A stretch of 22,722 bases of DNA from contig JBCCTX010000091.1 of assembly GCA_039197765.1 (NCBI GenBank), positions 1 through 22,722 of the forward strand, written 5' to 3'. Source of the stretch: JBCCTX01 sp039197765. Its GTDB lineage: Bacteria; Bacteroidota; Bacteroidia; J057. Within the stretch, counting starts at the first letter, position 1, and each line of letters starts with the position of its first letter. The notes below the pieces were generated by a model. It worked only from the letters and a program-made list of their open reading frames with translations, was not told the DNA's origin and searched no databases. Positions 8,501 to 15,260 of this stretch are shown piece by piece. Position numbers and translations under genes: made by a program.

Positions 8501-9702
8501 TCGCCTTTACCTTAGATAATGGATACATCTCGGAGCAAGCCAAGGCAAACATCAAACGGGTAGTAAACACCCTGGAAGTGGACCATATCTTTGGAGAGAC
8601 CTCCGCCATGAATGCCATCTTTGTGGATAGCCTCAAAAGGCACAGTAATGTCTGTAACGGGTGTTTCAAAACCATCTATACCCTGAGTACGAAAATTGCT
8701 TTGGAAAAGGGAATACCTTATATCGTTACAGGACTTTCCAGGGGACAGTTTTTTGAAACGCGTCTTACGGAAGAACTCTTCCGGGAAAAAGACGTCGATG
8801 TATCTAAAATTGATCAAACCATACTAGAAGCTCGTAAGGCTTACCACAAGGTAAACGATGCTGTTTGTCAGTTATTGGATGTCTCGATGTTTGCAGACGA
8901 CGAGGTATTTGAAAAAGTAAAATTCGTTGACTTCTACCGCTACACCGATGTGAGTCTAGAAGAAATGATGACCTATTTGGAGGAAAAACTTCCTTGGAAA
9001 AGGCCTACAGACACGGGAAGGTCCACGAATTGTCTCATCAATCAAGTGGGGATTTATATCCATAAAAAAGAGCGCGGCTACAACAACTATGCGTTCCCTT
9101 ATAGTTGGGATGTACGGATCGGACACAAAACCCGAGATGAAGCCTTGTACGAAATCAATGAACCCATTGAGGAAAAAGAGGTTCGGAAAATCTTGGAAGA
9201 AATCGGGTATTCAGAAGTGTTGGAAAAATTTACCACCCAAAAGTCTCTGACAGCTTTTTATACAACAACAACCAGCATAGATCCGGAAGAACTCAAAACC
9301 TACCTAGCTGAACATTTACCCACAGCTATGATCCCTACGCGCATGATAGCGCTAGAAGAAATTCCTTTGACAGCAAATGGAAAAATCGATCGAGAATCCC
9401 TTCGAACCTGGGGAGTAGAAGCAGAGGATGCCCAGCTGGAATCTTTGGAAGATCCTGAAACCGAAATCGAAGAATTGGTTACTCCTATTTGGGCTGAAAT
9501 TCTCAAGCTCGATCGGATTGGTACCAATCAGGACTTTATCGCATTGGGCGGGACTTCCCTTTCTGCGATTCGAATCATGGCCCGAATCAATGAGTCCCTT
9601 GGAATGGAATTACCTCTGGTATCAATTTTTGAAAATTCTACAATCGCTGCCCTTTCTACCCATATCGAGGATCGAATATTGGAGTTGATGGATGCGGAGT
9701 GA
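5554..9702 (+). CDS. NRPS with PP-loop ATPase domain inserted in the adenylation domain (C-A[PP-loop]-PCP)
   Basis: A 1382-residue synthetase. The condensation domain spans about 5-430, with HHLITDV at 132-138 (usual HHxxxDG, here Val138). The adenylation core runs from about 455 to 885: A3 TSGSTGTPKG 604-613, A4 FDLTVT 648-653, A5 NEYVPTE 741-747 (usual YGPTE, here Val744), then A7 and A8 (GRVDKQVKIGGVRIE). About residues 886-1228 are foreign to NRPSs: Cys898, Cys901, Cys918 and Cys921 form a zinc-ribbon-like pair, SGGKDSS at 963-969 is a PP-loop, followed by CNGC 1034-1037 and TNC with Cys1160. This order matches N-acetyl sugar amidotransferases (WbpG/PseA). The adenylation fold then resumes (KSLTAFY; LPTAMIP; Lys1277 in A10). 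A carrier domain with Ser1335 (GGTSL) ends the protein. The specificity code is D649 L650 T653 K692 I715 G717 E742 V750 G751 K1277, which reads as Asn. There is no thioesterase. I infer loading of Asn, amide modification by the insert, and condensation with the carrier-bound starter. Confidence 0.93.
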   Translation: MVPENTYTLTQSQLLLWAGYKINPQSPSYNMAFVYELTGEVNSAHFRKAFQELVDRNDALRTVFKEEGGLPKQIILPQLPYSLEILQMGSEEELHKWKKQRCQEILRLEACCFDSVLVQIGPGHYFWYFNLHHLITDVWSSKLLFQDMGDLYTHISQSTAESPAPLPSFQEFIPYEHDSRFNAKNEASRLFWEEKAGELPVPPRLYGEKGDPTISHSERILLDLGLERSNALRKLSQEKDFKAWTEDMALFNVFSTVLFVYLYRVSGQKNLTLGTPSHNRPSKAFKQTPGVFIELYPLLAQLEGTESFTEVFYQVRTEATDFLRNAKPGTSSFRLSRQFNVVLNYIHTKFPEKFAHIPMKGEWLHPNHCDPGHHLRLQVHDFQNTGNIQLNFDLNTSVFDEEKRGLVPAHFLTILDAFLEDHTQGIGGFALEDQPIPLPIFPDPEKRVSTDESVLARIQKSVQIQGASIALQQGDSSWTYQKLWDRSSEIAAQLLEMGVHPGDRVGLFMRRDKEFIAAIIGVWKAGATYIPLPSDTPKERLNFILEDAACKALLSESSLSDVFNELTIPTKLLDTIPVNLNGNGTHRNIPEDQELADLAYIMYTSGSTGTPKGVMVPQKALSNYIQWAASAYQLDEPFIFPLFSKIGFDLTVTSQFVPLISGGSLVIYPENGSGTDLSILDVIEDNQVNTLKLTPSHLNLLKDYELHTSKVQTLIVGGEDFPTTLAREVSEKMGNLTRIFNEYVPTEATVGCIVHQFDPKIDNQVSVPIGLPITHMEGYVLDTHHNPVPKGVPGELYLGGVGIAKGYVNQPVLTDSAFISIHGLSPESVYKTGDLVRINTQNQMEYLGRVDKQVKIGGVRIEPGEIESLLAKHPAIQMAVVEVQKNPIQHAAQDIHYCVSCGLPSNYPDAVYDEEGVCNLCNSFESYQRQAQQYFRGTEELRALFNEIKSSQESTYDCLVLLSGGKDSSYALARLVEMDLKVLAFTLDNGYISEQAKANIKRVVNTLEVDHIFGETSAMNAIFVDSLKRHSNVCNGCFKTIYTLSTKIALEKGIPYIVTGLSRGQFFETRLTEELFREKDVDVSKIDQTILEARKAYHKVNDAVCQLLDVSMFADDEVFEKVKFVDFYRYTDVSLEEMMTYLEEKLPWKRPTDTGRSTNCLINQVGIYIHKKERGYNNYAFPYSWDVRIGHKTRDEALYEINEPIEEKEVRKILEEIGYSEVLEKFTTQKSLTAFYTTTTSIDPEELKTYLAEHLPTAMIPTRMIALEEIPLTANGKIDRESLRTWGVEAEDAQLESLEDPETEIEELVTPIWAEILKLDRIGTNQDFIALGGTSLSAIRIMARINESLGMELPLVSIFENSTIAALSTHIEDRILELMDAE

Positions 9703-9852
9703 GAAAATTAAATCGTTGGACACCCATGTATTAATGTACGTTTTGAGTTATTCCTCCTGGTATCAAATTATTTAACCTGAAATTATGTAGTAGGAAATGT
9801 AGGCCCGGATGATCATCTGCGCCTGCGGTAGCGTTTGAAGGTTCACAAGGGA
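9703..9852. other. Convergent intergenic gap between NRPS and glycosyltransferase
   Basis: These 150 bases separate two genes that end towards each other. I see no gene and no convincing hairpin followed by a T-run on either strand. The only small structure is a perfect 10-base palindrome, GATGATCATC, at 9808-9817, flanked by a locally GC-rich stretch; this may contribute to transcript ends but is too short to call a terminator. Confidence 0.4.
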
Positions 9853-11202
9853 TCATATCTTAACAGGTTGGCCTGAATCCAATAACTTTTCCACCACTGC
9901 TAAGCCTTTCCCTCTACTGGATAAGTAAGCATTGTATACCCTTTCCATATGATCCAGTATTTCTGGATCGCTAAAGGTGCGTTGGATATGTTGCTCAATA
10001 TCTGAAGTCCTATCTTTATTTGCGTCTCCCACAATGCCAATTTTGTGGTAGGCAATACGGGCCGTTACCCCTGGACCATCCATTACCCCACCAGAGTAAA
10101 TAATACAAGGTACCTTGAAATGAATACATTCATTCAGGGTATTTATTCCTCCGTGATGAAAACAGCAGTCTGCATAGGCCAAAACTTTTAATTGGGGTAA
10201 AAAAGGAAAGAGAGCAACGTTGGAGGGAAGTTTTCCTAACTGTTCGGCTTTTAGTTTTTTGCCCATCCCAAGGATAAGAAGCCAATCTGGATTCCGCTGC
10301 ATTACCGCTATAATGCGCTTGAGTAAAGAGATTTCTGTTGATAAAATGGAACTCGTAGCCCAATAAATGCATTTACTATATTTTCCAGCCTGTTTCTCAG
10401 CAAAGAGTTCGTCTAGTCTTCTTTCAATTTCTTCATTGGTAAAATCGGCCTCCTTACGGTCTAGGTATACCATAGGACCGATATAATGTAAATTGGGTCT
10501 GTTCTGCGTAGGGAATTCCAGCTCTTCCAATACGGTAGTTAAAACCGGTAAGGTCTTATAACTTACAGGAATTAACCATTGGTATTTTTCGGCTTCTTTC
10601 TGGAAGGGAAATCCAGTTTGTTTTGCCAAGGCCTTCAACAAAGACAAACGATCCGTTCCCCCATCCCGGAGCCAGTATTTACGATTTCTCAGCCACTTCT
10701 TCAGCTGGTGCTTTAACCAGGATAATTCAAGCCCAAGGGAAGAACCTTTGAAGCCTTCCCCAGGAATAGTATGCCTATGAATCAAGGGAATCCCAGGGCG
10801 CTTCCAGATCGTGTACCAACCCAGTAGTAAGGCAAAAGGAATAGCATAGCTAGGAGCTTTGGACACCAAATGGTGTTGCTCCATATCTATCAACAACAAA
10901 TCAGGTTGAATTTCTTCTACAATTTGGTCGAATCGTTCAATGTCCAAGGCCTCGATGGCCTCCTGCATCCGGGTTTTTCCCTTTGCAGGTTGCTTTTTCC
11001 ACCAAGTCCGTTCATGGGGAGTAGGGGGGAAAAAAGGCCTAAATATGCGATAGGAAAGTCCCCGCTCCTCCATTAATGGCTGAAAGTGAGCAGGAACAGC
11101 AAGGGTGACTTCGTGGCCTCCCTTTTTAAGGTAAGCACCGAAGCCCCCAATTCTATTTAAACTGCCTCGAAAAGAGCCCGTTACGAGCAGAATATGTGCC
11201 AT
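9853..11202 (-). CDS. GT1-type glycosyltransferase
   Basis: A 449-residue GT-B fold glycosyltransferase of the UDP-glucuronosyl/MGT (GT1) type, predicted cytoplasmic. The start MAHILLVTGSFRGSLNRIGGFGAYLKKGGHEVTLAVP is the N-terminal acceptor-side Rossmann fold. The donor-binding signature is in the C-terminal half: FLPQLKVLAYADCCFHHGGINTLNECIHFKVPCII, with His349-His350-Gly-Gly. The usual DQ pair near the end of the signature is replaced by MDGPGVTAR, so the sugar donor cannot be guessed. Its ATG shares one base with the stop codon of the TonB-dependent receptor (TAATG), so the two are translated from one message. It lies next to, but convergent with, the NRPS unit. It may glycosylate the peptide or an unrelated lipid or carotenoid acceptor; the sequence does not decide. 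Confidence 0.85.
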   Translation of the reverse strand: MAHILLVTGSFRGSLNRIGGFGAYLKKGGHEVTLAVPAHFQPLMEERGLSYRIFRPFFPPTPHERTWWKKQPAKGKTRMQEAIEALDIERFDQIVEEIQPDLLLIDMEQHHLVSKAPSYAIPFALLLGWYTIWKRPGIPLIHRHTIPGEGFKGSSLGLELSWLKHQLKKWLRNRKYWLRDGGTDRLSLLKALAKQTGFPFQKEAEKYQWLIPVSYKTLPVLTTVLEELEFPTQNRPNLHYIGPMVYLDRKEADFTNEEIERRLDELFAEKQAGKYSKCIYWATSSILSTEISLLKRIIAVMQRNPDWLLILGMGKKLKAEQLGKLPSNVALFPFLPQLKVLAYADCCFHHGGINTLNECIHFKVPCIIYSGGVMDGPGVTARIAYHKIGIVGDANKDRTSDIEQHIQRTFSDPEILDHMERVYNAYLSSRGKGLAVVEKLLDSGQPVKI

Positions 11203-13433
11203 TAAAACTTAAATGCAACGCCTGTCCGAATGAAAAACGGAGTCCCAGGCGTGTAGTGAATTTCGGAAACCGGTTCAGATTCATTGCGAAGCAGCGACTC
11301 CGTATCAAACTGGGCCTCTCTCCACTCTTCATTGAACAGGTTCTCAATGCTAACATAAATCCCGAAATTCTCCCAATCATAGTTAAGGTTGAGGTCTGTA
11401 ATGAAGTAGCCTTCAGCAATTACGCTATTGTCTTCGTTTGCTGCACGATCCTTAACGTAACGGTATCTTAGGCTGCCAGAGAAACCCTGCTGGGAGGCAT
11501 ACGAAATTCCTCCTACGCTGGTCAGCGTGGGTGCAAGGGGAATGAAGTCCTCTCCATCCTCCTCGTCCAGTGCCCTAGGATCGGCAAAATTGAGTGCTGC
11601 ATCCAAGAAAATATTGTCGGTAAGTTGGTAGGTCAGGCTGGCGTCTATTCCCGTACGCTGAGAACGACCACTGGGCTCGACCACTGCCTCGTCTCCAACA
11701 TAAACAAATTCTTGCTCTAGGAATAGGTACCAGTAGGCTACATTCAAGTAGAGATTGGGTACAGGTTTGAGAATTACTCCCCAATCAAAGCCATATGCTG
11801 CAGGTAGAATATCTCGCCCACCTTGTGCAACAACGACACGCGTATCGTTACTGTGGAAGCCTCTTCCAGACTTTAGATAGACTTGCATTTCCGTGTTTGG
11901 AGAATAAACCAAGTTCAACTTAGGACTCACAAAGGTAGACTGTTCTCCTCTGTTGCTATACAGCGTCTGAAGTTGGTCGTAGTACTGCATACGGAAGTGG
12001 TCAACACGAACCCCTGGGCTGATAAACCACTTTCCTATTTCCCATTCCAGGCCAGAATAGGCAAAGGCATTGGCTTCATTTACATCTCCTAAGGCAAGCC
12101 TGGAAAGCGTCTCTCTCCTATTCAAACTGCGACTGAGTTCATTTCCTCTAACATTATCAAAACGGAATCCCGCTCCAGCTCTGAGCGAAAGTTCCCCCAC
12201 CTTACTATCCAACATCCGGGTATAATCAGAACTAAACCCGTAGATATTCCGGGACTCTTTTTGACGAATCTGGTCTCCATTTATTGAATCGTTGAGAAAA
12301 AAAGTAAAATTGGAATATAACTCGAAACTGTAATTGGAATAGAAAAATTGAGATTCGATGTAATCCCGCTCTCCCAAAACGGCCTGATGGGTAAACGATA
12401 GGTTGGTACGTGAGGTCTGCCCTCCCTCGGTACTGTCAATGGCTCCAAATCGACTAATTTGCCCAGATTCAACTGTACGATCGGGAATCTGTCCAGAAGC
12501 GTCCCAACGACTAGTAAAAGTAGAAGCCTGTAGCTTCAAAGCATTCTTTTCGTTCAATTGGGTAGTCATTTTCCCAAAGAGATTGAAGCGCTCAAAGTTT
12601 TGAGAGGCATCAAAAGGACCGTCTGTAGCCAGGTATTCAGTCGCTAAATAAGCGTCTGTCCCACCTTCCTTGGCGTCTTTAACCAAGTCTATCATCCCCA
12701 TCAACCTAGCGGTATTGAAACGGCCGCCTTCAAGTTTTATGCTACTTTGATCAATTTTGTCGTAGGTCTGAAAGTCAACATAACCCGCTGTCGTAAAATT
12801 ACCCTTATTGGCATAATAAGGTCCTTTGCCAAAATCAACCTTTTCAATGGTTTCTGGAATGAGAAAATGCAGATCCGCGTATCCTTGACCATGGGCATGC
12901 GACACCATATTTACTGGCATACCATCAGCCGTAATTTGGATATCCGTACCGTGGTCTATATCAAAACCTCTCAAAAAGATTTGCTCGGCTTTACCTCCTC
13001 CCGCGTGCTGGGCAATAAATAGTCCTGGGACCTTTCTCAGGATGTCCTGCGAGGAAGAAATGGGATTGAGTTTAATATCTGCGTTTGCAATCGTTTTGAT
13101 CAGATCAATGTCAGAAGTAATGGTAATCTGATCGAGTTGCAAACTACTGGGAACCATAGCTATTCTAAATCCCTGGAGGTCGTCTTCAACCCTAAATTCA
13201 AAGGGTGTGTAGCCTAGATAAGTAACTAGGATTGTATCCCCTTTACTTATATCATCCAAGGTAAAATCGCCAAAGGCGTTGGAATGAGTATGCAAAACTC
13301 CATTTTTGTTGAAGATGGAGGCACCTACTAGGGCATCTTTGGTTTGAACATCATAAACTTTTCCAGTAAGCTTATCTTGTGAAAAGACCCAAAAAGGTAT
13401 AGCAAGGAACAAATAGGTAAAGAAAACTTTCAT
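11202..13433 (-). CDS. TonB-dependent outer-membrane receptor
   Basis: A 743-residue outer-membrane receptor. Residues 1-18 are a signal peptide (MKVFFTYLFLAIPFWVFS). About 21-105 are a carboxypeptidase-regulatory-like domain typical of Bacteroidota receptors (LTGKVYDVQTKDALVGASI). DQITITS near 120 is a plausible TonB box, the plug follows (about 130-235), and the rest is the barrel, ending in ...TGVAFKF with the terminal Phe needed for outer-membrane insertion. The plug carries a His-containing HAHGQGYADLHF segment, seen in a receptor subgroup whose ligand I do not know. The gene is translationally coupled to the downstream glycosyltransferase. A palindrome lies 48-75 bases upstream of its start. 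It could take up a metallophore, metal or glycan; a link to the NRPS product is only suggested by position. No SusD partner is present, which argues against a standard glycan-uptake pair. Confidence 0.9.
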   Translation of the reverse strand: MKVFFTYLFLAIPFWVFSQDKLTGKVYDVQTKDALVGASIFNKNGVLHTHSNAFGDFTLDDISKGDTILVTYLGYTPFEFRVEDDLQGFRIAMVPSSLQLDQITITSDIDLIKTIANADIKLNPISSSQDILRKVPGLFIAQHAGGGKAEQIFLRGFDIDHGTDIQITADGMPVNMVSHAHGQGYADLHFLIPETIEKVDFGKGPYYANKGNFTTAGYVDFQTYDKIDQSSIKLEGGRFNTARLMGMIDLVKDAKEGGTDAYLATEYLATDGPFDASQNFERFNLFGKMTTQLNEKNALKLQASTFTSRWDASGQIPDRTVESGQISRFGAIDSTEGGQTSRTNLSFTHQAVLGERDYIESQFFYSNYSFELYSNFTFFLNDSINGDQIRQKESRNIYGFSSDYTRMLDSKVGELSLRAGAGFRFDNVRGNELSRSLNRRETLSRLALGDVNEANAFAYSGLEWEIGKWFISPGVRVDHFRMQYYDQLQTLYSNRGEQSTFVSPKLNLVYSPNTEMQVYLKSGRGFHSNDTRVVVAQGGRDILPAAYGFDWGVILKPVPNLYLNVAYWYLFLEQEFVYVGDEAVVEPSGRSQRTGIDASLTYQLTDNIFLDAALNFADPRALDEEDGEDFIPLAPTLTSVGGISYASQQGFSGSLRYRYVKDRAANEDNSVIAEGYFITDLNLNYDWENFGIYVSIENLFNEEWREAQFDTESLLRNESEPVSEIHYTPGTPFFIRTGVAFKF

Positions 13434-13480
13434 AAAGAGTGTACAGCGTAGTATGAGGTTAGATTTATTTTGTATTCAGA

Positions 13481-13508
13481 TAAGTACAACCTGTGCACTT
13501 TGTACTTA
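13481..13508. promoter_or_regulatory. Inverted repeat upstream of TonB-dependent receptor
   Basis: A perfect 9-base inverted repeat, TAAGTACAA at 13481-13489 and TTGTACTTA at 13500-13508, with a 10-base spacer. It begins 48 bases upstream of the receptor start codon, a position where an operator would overlap the promoter. The gap (13434-13719) is divergent, so the site could also affect the dehydrogenase-like gene, though that start is more than 200 bases away. It does not match the Fur-box pattern. The regulator is unknown. Confidence 0.6.
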
Positions 13509-13719
13509 ATAATAACGAATAAAAATCCAATATTAACTTATTTTTCGACAAAAATAATAAGATTTTTGTTTCTTTTCATATCCCTTTGGAATTTAAGGGA
13601 TTAAACATCTTAGAAACTACGTTTAATTAGTAGGTTCTGGATGCCAAACCAGAAATAGGCTATGTCTGCGCTTTTAAATAAAGTATCTTGAAACCCAATC
13701 GTACTGAATCCCATTTTGA

Positions 13720-14634
13720 ATGAAGTTTAATAAAATTGTTGCAGTAGATCCTACCGGTATTAGGCCTTGGGCCATCGAAGCGTTAAAGAAGTTTACCTCA
13801 GGGGAAATTCAAGTATTTTCAGATATTCCTCCTTCCGATGAAGAAATCCTCCAACGAATTGGAGATGCAGAGTGTGTGCTGGTTTCCTGGAATACCCGTC
13901 TTTCTCCCAGGGTAATGGGCGAGGCTCCGAAACTTCGGTATGTGGGGATGTGCTGTAGCCTCTTTGATGAAGCCTCTTCCAATGTCCATATTCCTACTGC
14001 TCGCCAAAGAAATATAGAGGTAAGGGGAATTTACCACTATGGGGATGAAGGAATGATCGAGTTTATCCTAGCAGAACTCATTCGACTCGCCAAGGGGATT
14101 GGTGAAAACCAATGGCAAGACGAGCCGGTGGAATTGTATAAGCGTAAACTAGGCATTATTGGTTTGGGTACAACAGGACAAATGCTTGCCCAAAGAGCTA
14201 GAGGCTTTAACATGGATCTCTACTACTATAGCCGAAGTAGAAAATATGGGTTAGAGGAAGGAGGAATGAAGTATTTACCTCTACCAGAACTCCTGAGAGA
14301 AGTAGAAATAGTGTCTCTTCACTTGCCGCGTAATACGCGTTTGATGGATCAAAAAGAATTCGACTTGTTAGGCGATAACAAAATCCTGGTCAACACCTCT
14401 TTGGGGCTCACTTTTTCAAAAACTCCCTTTTTAAACTGGGTAGAAAGAAAGGGGAATTTTGCTATTCTAGATGGAGTGGGAATGGGGCCCCACAAGGAGG
14501 AATTTGAAACCTACGACAATATTATCCTCACTCCTATTGTATCAGGTTGGACCTTAGAGGCCAAAGACCGCCTTTCTCAAAAGGTCATTGAAAATATTCA
14601 TTCTTATATGAATTCCTATCAGGTGGTAGAATAA
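13720..14634 (+). CDS. D-2-hydroxyacid-dehydrogenase-like protein lacking the catalytic triad
   Basis: A 304-residue protein with the fold of NAD(P)-dependent D-2-hydroxyacid dehydrogenases. The dinucleotide-binding motif GLGTTG is at 148-153 (canonical GxGxxG), and the layout of the substrate and cofactor lobes is normal for the family. The three catalytic residues are not there. The Arg of the INxxRG motif is Leu228 (NTSLGL), the Glu of the DxFxxEP motif is Gly256 (DGVGMGP), and the His of TPHxxG is Ile273 (TPIVSG). It may therefore bind NAD(H) and a ligand without the usual hydride chemistry, or use a different mechanism. It starts after a 286-base divergent gap and is followed by a pseudogene, so no operon partner is seen. 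I give no symbol; the fold is certain, the function is not. Confidence 0.85.
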   Translation: MKFNKIVAVDPTGIRPWAIEALKKFTSGEIQVFSDIPPSDEEILQRIGDAECVLVSWNTRLSPRVMGEAPKLRYVGMCCSLFDEASSNVHIPTARQRNIEVRGIYHYGDEGMIEFILAELIRLAKGIGENQWQDEPVELYKRKLGIIGLGTTGQMLAQRARGFNMDLYYYSRSRKYGLEEGGMKYLPLPELLREVEIVSLHLPRNTRLMDQKEFDLLGDNKILVNTSLGLTFSKTPFLNWVERKGNFAILDGVGMGPHKEEFETYDNIILTPIVSGWTLEAKDRLSQKVIENIHSYMNSYQVVE

Positions 14635-14713
14635 TTGCCTTCTAAAACTCAACAGTAAACAGATTCGAATAGTCGTATTTTCAGCAACCATACACTCCAA
14701 TTCCAAACCCTAA

Positions 14714-15135
14714 GTTGCATATTTTTATCCCGATAGTTGTACTAGGATAGCTGTAAAAGCGTTAAAAGAACATATAGATTTAATAGTCGGCCTTACCCAT
14801 CTAAGCTTACCAGAAGACACTCGTTTAGCTGATTTCAACCAAGATGTTGGGTTGATAATGGGGAGGCATGAACACGAACATATTTTTGAAACGGTAGACG
14901 ATCCTTATGAAATCATTTTTAAGACAACGGAAAAACTGGATGGAAGGGAAGGGAAGGTACCGTTCGAAATAAGCCTGGAAAATTGGGAAAACTGTTTACC
15001 AATGCAATGAGAACTGCCAAAGATCCTGCATCAGATTTGGCCTTCCTGAATAGGGGTTCTATAGGAATCGATGACCAACTTACAGGTTCTATTCGAGCCA
15101 TAGATATCTTTAGGGCTTATGAAATCAGGAAATGA
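14714..15135 (+). pseudogene. Remnant of a 5'-nucleotidase/metallophosphatase gene
   Basis: Two pieces in different frames resemble one bifunctional metallophosphatase/5'-nucleotidase. Piece one (14714-15010, stop TGA) reads ...AVKALKEHIDLIVGLTHLSL then PEDTRLADFNQDVGLIMGRHEHEH; the family form is close to ALTHLxL...xDLILGGHEHEN. Piece two (about 14986-15135, another frame) reads GKLFTNAMRTAKDPASDLAF then LNRGSIGIDDQLTGSIRAIDIFR, which matches the 5'-nucleotidase C-terminal pattern NAMR..DxAxxNxGxIRxDDxLxGxI...DI. The N-terminal phosphatase half, the middle and the extreme C-terminus are missing, and there is no plausible start. This fills most of the otherwise gene-free stretch 14635-15260. 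The flanks, 14635-14713 and 15136-15260, show no gene; the latter is very AT-rich and opens with the palindrome CGAAATTTCG. Confidence 0.75.
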
Positions 15136-15260
15136 CGAAATTTCGAATAAATCCAATTATTATTTGATTTCCTGGAAAATATATAAGACATTAACATAAT
15201 AGTATAATAAAAATTTACAATTATCAATATTTTTAGCACTTAAATTGTGCAAGATAATTT

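Noticed and set aside
8206..9240. An assembly or frameshift artefact joining a sugar-amidotransferase gene to an NRPS
   Set aside because: The frame is continuous through both joins, the adenylation strands before and after the insert pair up correctly (A8 before, A9/A10 after), and base composition does not change at the edges. A chimeric assembly would not be expected to fall at the known A8-A9 site.
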